From Angiostrongylus vasorum (taxonomy: Eukaryota; Nematoda; Chromadorea; Rhabditida; Metastrongylidae): DNA of 64,000 bases. The notes beneath the pieces are model-generated. The model saw only the letters and a list, made by a program, of their open reading frames with translations. It made no database searches and was not told the DNA's origin. The stretch lies in NCBI GenBank assembly GCA_018806985.1, contig JADANN010000431.1, positions 1,240,001 to 1,304,000 on the forward strand. Direction: 5' to 3'. The translations under genes were made by a program, and so were the position numbers. The first letter of the stretch is position 1; each line of letters begins with the position of its first letter. Shown piece after piece: positions 1 through 12,584 of this stretch.

Positions 1-679
1 GGAGCCAAATGCACAGTAAATTTATGAGACGTTAATCAATGTCGAGATGCCTTATCCTAAATCTTGGTCGTTATGGCAGATAATAAGGTTAACATAGTCA
101 CCCAGCGGTAGTGCTCATAGCACCAACTGCTATAAAGTTTTTCAGTATTAACTTGACAACTTTGATTACAGAAGAGTCCTAGTACTCCACCTTAATGGTG
201 TTAATTTCTTAATGAAGGCGGTTCAGGAAGAAAAAAAGGACAGAGTACACGAAGCAGAAGTATGAATATTAAATGAATAAAAGGAAAGACATGGAGAGGT
301 GGAAAAACCAATTATAAATTAGGTTAAAAAAATAGCGGCAAAATGAGAGACTTACAAATGAAGCAGAAATTGGCATTTAAAGCGTATAAAGCTAAACTGG
401 TTTATGACTGGATTCACTGGTTCCAAATGTTAACGTTCCTCTTCGACAGCATCTTTCCCGGTCAAAAATTTATTTCGTTTCATGAAATGTTTGGTGACCT
501 TCACGACCACCAAAAAAAATATTCTTCATAGAAAGTAGATAACTGAGATGCAAAAATCTCTTCTGGTGGTGAAGGTGTGTACCTTATTCCAAAAAAACCG
601 ACTTCCTACTTAGAGGTTTAAATAGGCAAGAAAAAATCAGCTCGTGAAAACATAAGCTGCTGTGCTAAGAAAGTGATAA

Positions 680-846
680 AGCCTGGTGTTTATCAATCCC
701 TGAGAGATGCGCCGTTCATCAGACTTCGTTAAGCATCGTTTGAGGTGATTGAATGCGTATACGGCCTACGCAATGAGTTGCGGTGACTTATTGATGTTTC
801 AAGTCACTGGTGCTATCGTCCCGGACAAGTCACATTATCGAGCCAA
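680..846 (-). repeat. tRNA-derived SINE, 5'-truncated
   Basis: Only the 3' half is present (ATCAATCCCTGAGAGATGCGCC to the GGACAAGTCA block); the pol III promoter part is missing. Duplicated at 29071-29236. Confidence 0.7.
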
Positions 847-1426
847 CGATTAAGTGTGTACTGCATAGCAATCTAAGCTATTGTACTCTGCGAGCCATAC
901 TACTTTGTTAGGACAACGAAACACGAAAGTGAACAAAGTGCACCCGTTACCTGAAGCGAAGCGATATCAAAGAAGTCTACGAGTATAGGAGGCACTGTAC
1001 GAGTTGAGGAGGAGAAAATCAAGGCCGACAATTGCAAAGGCAAGTATGAATTTAGCACTTCCACTTTTTTCAAACAAAACTAGTAATTTGCTGAGCCCGA
1101 TGGCCAGAGGGCTTGAACTGCATTGGATGCTGGCGGAAAGCTGATTGAGAATCCTGTACCTAAACTGCAACTAAGCTGGTTTTGCTACAACTAGTATTTG
1201 TTTCTTGATCACTGGAACATTTTTGGAGTCCAAATCTCTACATGTTTGTAGAAGATACTTTGCCCAACTGTATAAAGTGCATGAGTAAATTTCATACAGT
1301 GTTCTTTTAAATTTAACATGTTTTGAATTGGAACCTTTAAAAAAGTGATGATGACGTTAAGTTTTTAGAATTTCTGAAGGAATAGCTTTAGCTGCAAGCA
1401 TAAATGAATGCTCTAAAAGCTAAAAA

Positions 1427-1702
1427 ACGATAAAGATTTGGGCGTTGATCAATCCCTGAGGGATGCACCATGCATTCGACTTCATTAAACATCGTTTGGA
1501 GGTGATTGAATGAATAGCTAGCTTTTACAAATGATTCGCGGTGGCTTACCGATGTCTCGAGCCAGTGCTGCCACCCTTGCAGACAAGTCTGGCACTAATT
1601 TGTCGACCTCGGAGGGATGGAAGGCTTGGTGGGCACTGTGCGCGGGGATCGATCTCACGGGTGTGTTGCGGGGCGACCACTGCGCCACACGCGTTCTAAC
1701 GA
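1427..1702 (-). repeat. tRNA-derived SINE
   Basis: Full-length copy of the family; the A-box end is at the right (CACTGCGCCACACGCG on the plus strand). Duplicated at 29818-30093. Confidence 0.85.
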
Positions 1703-2689
1703 ATGGTGTAGCCTGATGATGAAATCCTGCTTGTTTATTTGCCTACGTGCGCCAAGTATGAGCATCGGAGCAATAAGTTGGAAGAAATTACTGTCATGGG
1801 TTCTAGTAAATCAGAATTCAATCTCAGCAACCTTTGCTTTGTTTGCTCTATGAACTGAGATATGGTGTTTTAAAGATTAACCGTACAATATTTTCGCATC
1901 GCATCATGTAATTCCTTTAGAAGTCGTCGTCTCATAAGTTTCAATTCCTTGGTGTCATCTATTCCTATTTCTTCATAGTAGACCGGACGACACGCTACAG
2001 AATGATGGTATACAGCCGTGACCGTTGATCAGATATCGTGCATAGTCCCTGAAGGCAGTTGGTGCGTCATTCGCGCCAACTTTGTGTGCTCATATCCTAT
2101 GATATTCTTTGATTGAACCTCCTATATAAAGGAACTCTCCGCTTAAAGGAATATCTCCACCAACAATAGCCGAACATTCTTTTCCTCCATTAGTCTGTTA
2201 GGCTTTAACAGCTAAACAATCAATTAATAATTAATTAATAAGTTCGACAGTAGTAATAAAACTCACCACCTTTACAATTTCACTACTTTCTCACTTTGAA
2301 TAAGTTTACTCCAAGATAGCTGAGCTTCTCGGTGGAAATGCCAAACCCGTTTTAACTCGTAATGACCCTGCTAAGAGGTGCGAACGCCCAGCTGTCAATG
2401 GTAGAACGACACCCCCATGACATCTCACTGCCACAGGAAGGAGGCAGCCCCTTGGTGGAACAATAATGCTAACACTGCTAACAAATAATAATAATAGTAA
2501 TAATAATAATGACGATTAACACTAATAACGAGACTAAAATTTAACAATAATTGATAATGGGAAGATTGTCGTTTATGTGAGTGTATACGGCCAAATCACT
2601 TCTTATAGCATGTGGATCTCTATAAACGGTACTAAGATTCTATTTCACTTGCCTTTCCAATTGCTTTCGTTGCACTCCTCTCTACGTTT

Positions 2690-2699
2690 GAGTTACAGG
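2690..2699 (+). promoter_or_regulatory. Probable trans-splice (or first intron) acceptor upstream of astacin copy A
   Basis: GAGTTACAG lies one base before the start codon, and no upstream coding exon is visible. In nematodes such an acceptor directly before ATG usually receives a spliced leader. The paralog has the stronger CGTTTCAG in the same place, which supports the start choice. Confidence 0.5.
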
Positions 2700-4999
2700 A
2701 TGAGAGTTATACTAATTTCATTGTTGGCCAGCACTGTTAGCGCAGGGATGATCGACGGCTCGGAAACGAGAATTGGACGATTCACCAACGAGAATAGTTT
2801 TGAAGAAATACGAAGCGATGGATATAATTCGCTCAATAACGTAAGGTTTTCCAATCTCACACATATCTTGAAAATCAACATTAGCCTTTCATTTTACGCT
2901 TGATCTTACTCTATTCATAGGAACGGAATGCGGTGGATACAACGAGACTTCTCGAGCAGTTACACGACATGGAAGGTGAAATAATTGATGAGCTCAGTTT
3001 ATCCGACGAGCAAAATGCTGAGTTACTAAATGAGATGAAGGTCAGAGGATGGGTTTTCGTGTGAAGGTCATTTAAGAAGTAGGGTTAATTTCTAGGATTA
3101 CGTCGAAATCAAAAAGGATCAAATCGAACCAAAAGGTGATACAATCGAAGAAATCAACCATAAATGCAATGTGGACACTGCGTTGTTTCAAGGAGACATG
3201 CTTCTCACCAAGTTTGCTAACTTATAAGTTCTGCTCTTATGTTGCATTGCCTCCATATGTCCGTCTTTTTTTCTTTAGAGAACAAGCCGAGGAGGTCATC
3301 GATGACATTAAAGAGAACGAGGGCAATCGCGAAAAGCGACAAGCATACCGTGATGGACGTTACCCTAAAACTTTGTGGTCAAATGGAGTGTATTACTCTT
3401 TTTATCCAAATTCAAGTTCGTTTTTCCAATCCTTTTGATCCCCTAGAAGCATATTAAGTGAAAAACACTAGTAATTTAACCAAAAACTTTAGCCCAAAAA
3501 GCGAGAAGCGTATTCAGGAAGGCTGCGGCGACCTGGCAAAGCGAAACTTGCATTGATTTCTCGGAGAGCAACACAGGTCTGGTAATGACCGAAATTATTG
3601 GTACATTAGATTCCACGACTTCCATAACAAAAAAAATTTCAAGCACCGAATAGAATCGTCGTTATCAAAGCAAGTGGCTGCTGGTCCATGGTAGGAAGAG
3701 TTGGAGGAGTACAGAGTCTCTCACTTGGAAGTGGATGCGAATCGGTATAATGTACGGATTTTTTTCGTAACATGTCTATGAATAACCATATATGCAGGTT
3801 GGAACTGCTGCGCATGAGATTGGCCACGCTTTGGGCTTCTTCCATACGCAGTCAAGACACGACCGAGACAGTTTCATCACGCTTTATACACAAAACTTCA
3901 TGGTAAACCTGAAATGAACAAGCAGCATAAGTGACTAATAGTGGTGCAAACGTGATTCCAGGATGGCTGGTTGTCTCAATTCACAAAGCAAAGTGAAAGG
4001 TCTAACTACAACTATAACCTGACCTATGATTATGGAAGTGTTATGCATTACGGAGCAACGAGGTAGGCATGAGCAACAGACTCAAGTTTTCAGTTAGAAG
4101 TCATATAAATGTTTAAACGCTTCAATTACAGTGTCTCGAAGAACAACAAGCCCGTCATGGTGCCACGCGATGTTAAATATATGCAAACCCTTGGTTCACC
4201 AATAATTTCATTCTACGAGAAACTTATGATGAACATGCACTATAAATGCCTAGGTCAGAAGAATCTCTAAGGAAATATGATTTTCCTTCATTTTTCCTTA
4301 ACATTTAACCTTACTCAAAATTAGTTTAGATAAATGCAAGGCATTGTCCTCAGCTACCTGCCAAAACGGTGGGTTCCCCCCATCCCAGAGCCTGCACTAG
4401 ATGCATCTGTCCTAGCGGCTATGGTGGAAGCCTTTGCGATAAAAAGAGTAAGACATTCTCACTTAAACCACTCCTCTCTTGGAGTTTATACAAATGTAAT
4501 GATCACCTTTTCAGCCAGAAGGTTGCGGTAGGATACTGGCGGCAACCACCTCTTTCCAGACGCTTACGGATACTGTAGGTGGAAGCACAAGCGATGACTT
4601 CACTATGTGCAACTACTGGATTCAGGCATAAAACTTTATTCTTGACTGGAATAGTACTAATAGTAACACAAAAAATCCTTTAAGGCACCAGCTGGATCCA
4701 AAATTGAAGTTGTGCTCGGAAAGTACACGAGAGGTTTTGCTATCGATGGTTGCACATATGCAGGAGTTGAGATTAAAACAGGAAGCGATAAGCGTCATAC
4801 TGGTTACAGGCAAGCGTCAAGCTCTCAAAAAGTTAACTCCTTCAAGTCACTTCTATGTATTGAAATGTTCAGGTTCTGCGCTTCGGAAAATGTCGGGACA
4901 TCTTTGGTTTCTACTCACAACATCGTCCCTGTGATTACTTACAGCAGAACTCGTGCTGCCACAACCGTTTTACGTTATCGAATCAGTAACGTCGTATAA
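2700..4999 (+). CDS. Secreted astacin zinc metalloprotease with EGF-like and CUB domains (copy A)
   Basis: Zinc endopeptidase of the astacin (M12A) family, expected to be secreted and activated by propeptide cleavage. Exons: 2700-2840, 2921-3040, 3096-3211, 3279-3415, 3493-3576, 3644-3744, 3798-3902, 3962-4062, 4132-4253, 4330-4447, 4515-4625, 4685-4809, 4873-4999. Phases fit everywhere except exon 10. Order: signal peptide (MRVILISLLASTVSAG), propeptide, REKR cleavage site, catalytic domain with zinc site [19 protein letters not shown] (exon 7) and Met-turn SVMHYG (exon 8), EGF-like module (exon 10) and CUB domain (exons 11-13). This is the layout of hookworm MTP-1 and C. elegans NAS group proteins. 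Exon 10 has an extra C in the run at 4376-4381 and an extra A near 4445 compared with the third paralog, so it does not read through as given. Introns 11 and 12 start with GC. Either a functional gene with sequence errors or a recent pseudogene. Confidence 0.9.
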
Positions 5000-5085
5000 A
5001 ATGATAGATTTTTTTGAGACTATGAATACCATGCGCAGAATATGATTTTTATTGGTTGTCATATATTTCTTCTCGAATAAAAGTG

Positions 5086-5091
5086 TTCGTT
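5086..5091 (+). terminator. Polyadenylation signal of astacin copy A
   Basis: AATAAA lies 87 bases after the stop codon, just before the CACCC-rich tract. The same signal follows copy B at 33466-33471. Confidence 0.55.
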
Positions 5092-5140
5092 CATATATTC
5101 ACGGCTTAGCACATCCGTTTGTTTAATCATCTGTCTTCAT

Positions 5141-5365
5141 AAGCACACCCACCCACACGCCCATCTACACACCCACCCCGCACCCACCCACCCGTCCACT
5201 TGCACACCCACCCACGCACCCACCCACCCAGGCGCCCGCCCGCACGCCTAGCCAAATATACGTCGCACACGCCAACTTACGCTTACAACATGCACGCCTA
5301 CCCGCACCGACATATATACACACATTCGTATACACCACATTTGTAGACACATGCACACCCATCCA
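5141..5365 (+). repeat. CACCC-rich low-complexity tract (copy A)
   Basis: About 225 bases of irregular CACCCACC, CACGCC and ACACAC units just after the astacin polyadenylation signal. The antisense frame is Cys/Gly/Val-rich and not credible. Repeated at 33531-33756. Confidence 0.85.
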
Positions 5366-5525
5366 TACAATTTTTTGGGAATAAACACAGACGTCGATGC
5401 ATATTCAAATGGCATCGGTTCACGTTGTCAGTACAAAGCTGTCTAACCCACTCACGACAGCATCATATTGTTTGGCTGGCCCAGTAGAAAAAGTAGCAAT
5501 TTTTTTCACATCTGCGGGTGAAAGG

Positions 5526-5805
5526 ATAAAAGATAAAACTCTCGGCATTAATCAGTTTCTTAAAAATGCGCCATGCATTGGACTTCGTTACGCATCGTTT
5601 CGAGGTGACTGAGCGGATATCTGGCCTTTACAATGACTCGCGGTGGCCTACCAATGTATCGAGCCAGTGCTGCTACCCTCCCAGACAAGTCTGGTACCAA
5701 TTTGCTGCCTCCGGAGGGATGAAAGGCTTGGTGGACCAAGGGCGCGAGAATCGATCCCACGTGTGTTGAAGGGCGCCTTCGACCATTGTGCCGCGTCAGC
5801 CCGGC
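5526..5805 (-). repeat. tRNA-derived SINE
   Basis: Full-length diverged copy downstream of astacin copy A; duplicated at 33917-34196. Confidence 0.85.
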
Positions 5806-6679
5806 TAGGGATATTCTGGTTTTTTTCATGATAAAAATGGTTTTTCGCAGACTAGATAACTTTATGTGTTGGGTACGTATGCTATTCATTTTGTGCTACT
5901 ATGGTTCGTCATACAAGCACTGGTGTCGGCATTTGGAAGCATTCTGTAGTTGATATTTTTTTATTTCGGTATTTTCACAATGGATCTGTGCAAACTGTAA
6001 CCATAGCGGTTAAAACTTAATAACGGCTTGTCATTGGTCCAAATGCCTGTCCAAGTATCGTGTTTAGAAGATAGATATCTGTGGAAGTGCCTTCACTGGA
6101 AAGCGTTCCGCAACAAGTGGCAGTGATAAGTGCCTTAGATGATTGAGTGATAAATGCGGATGGCGTATTTCCGAAATAGTTCCTATTTTCTATATCACCG
6201 AATGATTCCTATGCCAGGTTTATTGTTAACCACATTCGTTCTTGCCTTTTAGACTACATCTATAGACCATATTCTCCACAAACAACGATTGTTTTTAATG
6301 TCTTCATGCACTTTCGTCGTACTTTCCGCAAATCGCTTCCTAGCGGCCATCTCATGCACTTACTTCGTTGCTTGTTAAGCCGGGGTCCTATGGTTTTTTT
6401 GCAAACGTTCATCTTTGTCAGGCAGTTCGGGCGCTGCATGTACTTCCTCACATCTGGCGTTTTGTGACACAACCAAATCAGTTTTCTGTCTACACATCTG
6501 CATTCGTACAAACGTAGGTTAAAATTTAGTAACGCCCAATAGCAATGTCTTTTGCCTTCAGATGAAGCGTAGAGAGCGCCCTCACCCTTTCACACCACTC
6601 AGTTTTCTTCGATTTACACAGAATAAGAGAACGCTAACTCGTTCTCACACCAGTGTATCATCGCCATGAAAAAACAAAA

Positions 6680-6955
6680 AAGGATAAAGCTCTCTGCATT
6701 GATCAATTCTTGAAGGATGCGCCATGTATTCGAGTTCATTAGGAATCGTGGGAAGTGACAGAATGCATATCTGGCCTTCACAATGACTCGCGTGGCCTAC
6801 TGATGTATCCAGCCACTGCTGCTATCCTCCCACATATGTCAGGTACCAATTCGCCGAGCGGATGGATGGAAGGCTTGGTGAGCCATAGGCGCACGGATCG
6901 ATCCCATTTGTGTGTGTTGCAGGGCGTCCCCGACCACTGCTCCACACGCACCCTA
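6680..6955 (-). repeat. tRNA-derived SINE
   Basis: Full-length copy, A-box side CACTGCTCCACACGCACCC; duplicated at 35073-35347. Confidence 0.83.
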
Positions 6956-8482
6956 TATCATCGCCGTATTAAAGTTATTGTCAATCTTCGTGTAACCGCC
7001 TATGCTTTACTAATCTAATGATTGTTTGAAATACTTAAGCTGTTTGAATGTGTTAACCTCATTGCACTGCTATTATAATCTCACACCTGCCTTATAAGAT
7101 GTCCAGTTTGTAATGTTGTACTCAATATCATACTCGCACGTCATATTCCGCCACTAGTCTGTGAGAGAACTGCTCTCTTCTTCCAAGGGTCACCTCTCTT
7201 TCATCATCTTCCCCTCTCCTATTCACAACCATTCCCGCCTTGTCGCTTGTATTGTTTGTGTATCAGCATGTCGGTATAATTGTATTATTGTCCTTATAAG
7301 TGATTTAATAATCGAATCTTGAGATATCGCTCTGTAGCGGTCGAAAAGGCTTCTACTGGAAACTGTTACATTTATGGTGTATTGGTCTGGCTGTTGTGGT
7401 TCCCATAATCACTATCAAATTAATGTTGTGGAGCATTGGTAGGTCCTTCAAGATTTTCGTTCGAAATCAAAAAGTTTCACAGCGAGTATGACCTGCGAGT
7501 ATGCGTGGGCTAAGGTTTTCCCTTTAATAAGATCTTCTACTGTGGTAATTGTTAGTAACATTATTTGAAGAGTTAAGAAAAAAACACAAGAGAGAAGAAG
7601 TGCAAAACTCCATTTCGGTGAGAAGCAAAGAACATTTTTTCGTACTTGAGTTCGTCATCTGTAAGTTCGATTGTCGAAATCTTCCACCCACTCGAATCAG
7701 CTTGCGAATAAATAACCGGAATAAAAAGAAAGGAAGGTAAATATCGAGGAAAAACGTGGAAACTCATAGAAAAATCTGCAGCCAGTAGGAAAACCCGCCT
7801 AAGATGAAGTAGATGCCATGCAAATTTCTAACTATCTGCTTAGCTCACATAACCGCTGTCTCACTCCCGGTTTCTCGTTAGAAAATAATGACTCTTAAAG
7901 CACATAACGATCGGTGTTGGTCAAACTCTAAGGAATGAGCCGTGCATTCAACTCCTACAGTGTTAAGTTTACTGGATCCATATTTTGCTTATACATTATC
8001 TTCCGGAGAGCGGTCGATGAGTCATATTGTTTCTCTACAATCCCAAGCATCTCAGAGGGCAACTTGCTGGTGTCGGAGGGATAAAGAGATTACCAAGCCA
8101 GAGGCTTGTGATCGAAAGTGAGGGGGTGACTAAGTACGAATTTCAGGGCACCTCTAAGACAGCGCTACAAGTACCAAATTTCCCATATATCTCTCGCATC
8201 ATAGGTTTCAGTGTATGAAAAACTTCGAAAACTTGAGAACCCTAAAAAGGTCAAATTTTAACGTGTAATCTAATCATTTCCCTTAAAGAAGGGAACGGCT
8301 CCGAAACTACGACGAACAAACTTCAATCCTTCAATTTTCAAATTTTCAATTTTTCAGCCCAATTTGTGGACGCATCCGCACCTGATGTTCTGCAGAAGAA
8401 AAGCCCATTTTAAAAAGCACGCTTGTCAAGTGAAAAATTGTTCAAATATGCAAAACTTTGATCATAGTGGTATACACCATTG

Positions 8483-8755
8483 AAAGGATAAAGCTGTCGG
8501 CGTTGATCAATCCCTGAGGGATGCACCATGCATTCAATTCCATCGAGTATCGTTAGAGGTGATTGAATGCCTATCAAGCTTATATGATGCTTCGCAGTGG
8601 GCTACCGATATATCCAGCCACTACTGTTATCCTCCCAAACAGATCTGGTGCCAATTAGCATATCCCGGATGGATGGAAGCTTTTTGAGCCTACGTCGAGG
8701 GAACGGGCCCATCTGCATTGCAGCGCTCCACTAACCATTGCCCTTCACGCTCCCT
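8483..8755 (-). repeat. tRNA-derived SINE, diverged
   Basis: 3' end and central TCCCAAACAGATCTGG block are recognisable; the A-box region is degraded. Confidence 0.7.
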
Positions 8756-9349
8756 CTCCACTACTATATGGGTGTTAATCGTAGGTAGCTATGGCTCATC
8801 AATTGTAGCATTAAGTAAAAAACCAAGGCAGTTTCTTGTCCTTCCAACCGAACAGTCCACTGAATGAGAGCGAAGACTAAAAAAATAATGACGATCATTC
8901 TTCCATTCACTTTTTTCAAAACTTTTTTTTACAATACGCCCAGTGCTCTTTGCGAAAAAAAGACACGAAAACGTTTTTCCAAAACTTATAACGACCACTT
9001 TTTCTTCAGAAATTCTTAATTTTTCTTAAAGAAGTTTGCACTGAAAGTGCAGTGGATATTAATGTTAGTTAGGAAATTCAGCGTCCTATAATATCTTTGT
9101 GCCATTTAATGCCGATGACGTAATAGAATTAATATTATATGAAAAAACTTGCTGAGACTTGTTGAAAAAAATTTTTTGCTGGTCGCCGTCTTTTGCATTG
9201 ACTTGATATCTGTGAATAATTGATGTTTATACGGATTGGAAATTGGTGGAAGAACAACAACAAACCCACCATCGAAAGGATGACAAACTGATGTTGGAAG
9301 AAGCTAATCACAGCAGGTCTAAAACGATAAATGCGTTGTTTTGCCATGG

Positions 9350-9960
9350 TTAAAGATTGTTAGGTAAAGTACACACAGGTGGAATTAGTTGGTGGTAATC
9401 GACAGAGGGTAGCAGTGGCGGATAACCATACGGCAATGGAGGCGGTGGTTGCTGATAGCCGCTTGGTGTTGGTCCTTGATATCCTGCATATGAGTACGGT
9501 GGATCAAATCCGTTTTTCACACATTTTGTCAACACCATAGTTAGGAAAGATAATAAAATCAATCACTTTCTAAAAATTACGAGTACTCACCAAAACCTGC
9601 CAATCCGCCACCGTAAAATGGCGCCATACCTCCGTACATTGGTCCATAAACATAACCGAATCCTCCTAAAATTAGTCGTCTGGCAAGGTCCGAAACACTG
9701 CAATTTGTTTTTACCATTGAGTGTAAAAAAAATTTTAGGCCGAGTGACTCTGGGCTATGTTTCGGAAAGAAATCTTTGGAAAACTCACCATTTTGGTGGT
9801 GGGGGCCGCCACCTCTATATTCTTCCTCGATATCGTATTGGCTGGAAGTACACGAACATGAATTAGAACTAATTAATAAAATATAGAACCAAGAAGACGT
9901 ATAAACTTACCAATAAATAACAGTAACGAGAGCTGTTGCTACCCAAATAGAGCACCTCAT
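9350..9960 (-). CDS. Small secreted Gly/Pro/Tyr-rich protein, four exons
   Basis: Exons on the minus strand: 9911-9960 (start at 9960), 9789-9841, 9591-9665, 9350-9483. All introns are GT-AG and all phases agree, giving 103 residues. It begins with a signal peptide (MRCSIWVATALVTVIYC), then an acidic patch (DIEEEY), a Gly-rich stretch (GGGPHHQNGGFGYVYGP, MYGGMAPFYGGG) and a Pro/Tyr-rich C-terminus (SGYQQPPPPLPYGYPP) ending in LPNNL. Composition resembles nematode cuticle-associated and GGxY-type secreted or antimicrobial peptides; this is inference from composition, and I do not recognise a specific family. A CAG acceptor just upstream of the start codon is a possible spliced-leader site. Intact, with no frameshifts. 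Confidence 0.75.
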
Positions 9961-12584
9961 TTCCAAAAAGCTGTGCAATAACAGCGAATCACGGTTTTTA
10001 TGCCGCTTTCTCAAGGTTTAGCAGTTTAACAACATCGTTCCATAACTCGATCGTAAAAGAACTGTTTATTCTTGTTCCATTTGTCATGACCGACCTTCAC
10101 GCAATCAGTTAGAGATTTATCAGTGAAGGCATTGCGTTCCTTTTCCGACGCTACCTTTGTTATCGTATCAACAGCAATTCTCAACGGTCGGTCGTACGTC
10201 TCGACAGCCCTTCAGCATCCAATGAATTTCTGCGACATTCGGTTTCTTGAACTCGCAATTCGTCCGCCTTTATTTGAGCTGTTGAGGAAAGAATGGCCGA
10301 GACGATGTTATATGTTTACTGAGAGTTGAAAACTTCGTGGTTGCTGGCATTTTCGTAAGTGATCCCCAAAACAAATTTAGGTTCGTGCAAAATCAAATTA
10401 TCTCCAGTGTCTACCGTACTGGTTCCAATGCAGACTCGTATGATTGTGTGGTTTAATTCCTTACAAATGTTAAACACGGCAAAATGCTCCAACATGGTCG
10501 AAATACTAACATGGACGTACTTAACGATCAAGAGAATCCACCACTGCCGTTAAGCCGTAGTTCATTTCAGGAGCTGAGAGTTTCGTATTCTAGCGCTCAT
10601 CAGATTGGCACGCCTGCTCATACTCTCCATTTCCTTCGCTTCAAATTACTGTAGATGTGGTTTTCTTTTCACAAATTCAGTGTTTTATTCTTTATCTATA
10701 AAAGGCCAACAGCTCCTGTACTACATGGACATCCGAGTGCAAATCAAGGAGTGTTCTGTGTGGGATGCAATCCTGAACAATTACTACCCGCTGACGAGCA
10801 GAGAGCTTCTTCTGTCTCCCCACTGCACATCCGATTTCGATTCTGTTCGACGTTTTTTGCTTAGGAGTTCTACTTAGCTTGCAGGTTTTGCAACATTTGT
10901 ATCCCCTCTTTCGAAGCAGACTCACAACATATTATCGCCTCAAAAAGAAACTGACATTCTTTTACAATCAAGAGGGAACGACGCTTTAAAACTCTACTTT
11001 TTACGTCTTGCTCGTTCACGATGTCAGGATTCCATGGGTATTCTTAGTGTAGATGTTCTGAGTGATCGCAAGCTACAAAGTGGGTGAAGCCGACTGCAAA
11101 AGACAATGCTGGGTAGTCATTTCGTAAACCTGGCGAAATATGTAGTTACTGACGGTCTTGTTTGCCTTCGCCCCGTTACACTAGGGCTTCCCCTTGCAGC
11201 AAAGATTTCAATTTCTTCTCATCTGTTCGGTGTCATCACTGTGAAACAGAAGGGAAATCGTCTAAGAGGTGGAGGTTGTGAACGACAGCAAGTGAACAAC
11301 GTATTGTCCATCTTATAAAGTAATAGAAGGATAAAGCTCTCCACGTTGATCAATCCCTGAGGGTTGCGCCATGCATTCGACTTCATAAAGCACCGTTTGG
11401 AGACGATTGAACGCATATCTGGCCTTCACAATGATTCGCGGTGGCATACCGATGTAACGAACCAGTGCTGCTATAGTCCCAGACAAGTCTGGTACCAATT
11501 TGCCGACCCCGGAGGGATGGAAGGCTTGGTGGGTCAAGGGACCTGGAATCGATCCCGTGCGTGTTGCAGGGTCGTCCGACCACTGCTCCACACGCGCCCA
11601 TCTTATAGAATCTGGTCTTTCCATTTTTTTGGGTGTAATATTTAGTCATTTTCGTAAAATGATATCTTATTTGGCAGAAACAATTCTTGTAGCCACGAAA
11701 CGGACGAGTAAGTGCGCTTAACGCGGTGGTTAGGGCTGCGCTTTAATAAATACATGATCATTCTCTCGATTCCTCGCTTCGGGCTAACCAAGCCCACCAT
11801 CTCTTCAGGTTCAGCAAATTGGCACTAGGTTTATCTGAAGAAAACAGTTTCACTGATTTGATTTTGTTGCTAAGACGATAACAGTTAGTATTTACAACAA
11901 CAAATAAAGAAAAAATAGCAGTAATTCGTCCCTTGGTACCTATTTTAGGCCGTAGCAAATCAATTTGTTGGTCAGATATGCATTGAATTATCCCCACAAT
12001 GGATGCTACAAATGACGTCCCACGCATAGCACATCCCTTAGGGACTAAACAACGCCGAGAGTTCTTTTTTTTACTGAATTTCTTTTTATGAACAACTGCT
12101 AGGCGATAGTATCGTTTGTGACTGCTGTCTTCACGTGCAGTACTCTCTTGTTCGTGAAACAAACTCCGCCGAAACTAGAGCTCTGTATGACGTCATCAGC
12201 ACCATCTGATGCCATACAGATTCGCGTAGTTCCATGCATGTTTGTTCATTTCAGGGTGGATTTTGTGAAGTGAAATTCATGGAAACAGTGAATGTGCTGG
12301 ATGCGGGGGGGGGGTGACGAAGAGACAGCAGATGTTCAAAGAGGTCTTAAGGGTGAAACGGGTAGTACGTCTTAATATTTCTCATGTGTTCAGTTCACGT
12401 GTATTTGTTACAAAATGGGACTGGACTCTCATCTACTCGCGCGAATTCATTACAAACAAATGTTGGATTGATCTTGTCACATACCGTGTACTGCAAGTCC
12501 TGAGAGGATAACATCTGTATACCCGAAGAAGTTTCTTCTACCTCTCATGGACACATTGGCTCGGCTCTTTACACGTTAACTATT
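9961..12584. other. No recognised gene
   Basis: Between the small secreted-protein gene and the RTE fragment. SINE at 11327-11602 and a split, decayed one at about 11786-12062. Short frames near 10123-10930 on both strands have no family resemblance and no consistent splicing. Confidence 0.5.
11327..11602 (-). repeat. tRNA-derived SINE
   Basis: Full-length, well conserved, including the GATCGATCCC type B box near 11548. Frames through it give spurious proteins on both strands. Confidence 0.87.

Larger units (their letters stand above)
1..2689. other. No recognised gene; SINEs only
   Basis: Upstream of astacin copy A. Holds the SINEs at 680-846 and 1427-1702, an AAT-rich stretch near 2487-2511 and short frames of no recognisable family (for example 343-531 +). 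The equivalent of copy B is 28394-31089. Confidence 0.6.
1..7632 (+). repeat. 7.6 kb duplicated segment, copy A (left end outside window)
   Basis: Runs in register with 28394-36026 from the first base to about 7632, where both read AGAAGCAAAGAA and then diverge. It contains an astacin gene, three full SINE copies, one truncated SINE and a CACCC-rich tract. The differences I found against copy B are all indels, nearly all one base, for example at the A-run near 235, the C-run near 2412, the A-run near 4889, the T-runs near 5010 and 5500 and the T-run near 6248. I noticed no substitutions. It is either a very recent direct duplication or an unresolved assembly duplicate. Confidence 0.97.
5400..9349. 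other. No recognised gene; SINEs and unassigned DNA
   Basis: SINEs at 5526-5805, 6680-6955 and 8483-8755, and a decayed copy at about 7912-8125. An 83-codon Cys-containing minus frame at 6260-6511 (also 34653-34904) has no splice partners that I can see. The overlapping plus frame is open in copy B only because of an extra T, so neither is supported. Confidence 0.5.

Noticed and set aside
5165..5362. Cys/Gly/Val-rich minus frame
   Set aside because: Antisense of the CACCC low-complexity tract.
10123..10930. Overlapping plus and minus frames considered as an exon cluster
   Set aside because: No consistent phases, no conserved motif, and equal open frames on both strands.
11758..12162. 134-codon minus frame
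   Set aside because: It overlaps a split, decayed SINE and shows no family resemblance or splice pattern.
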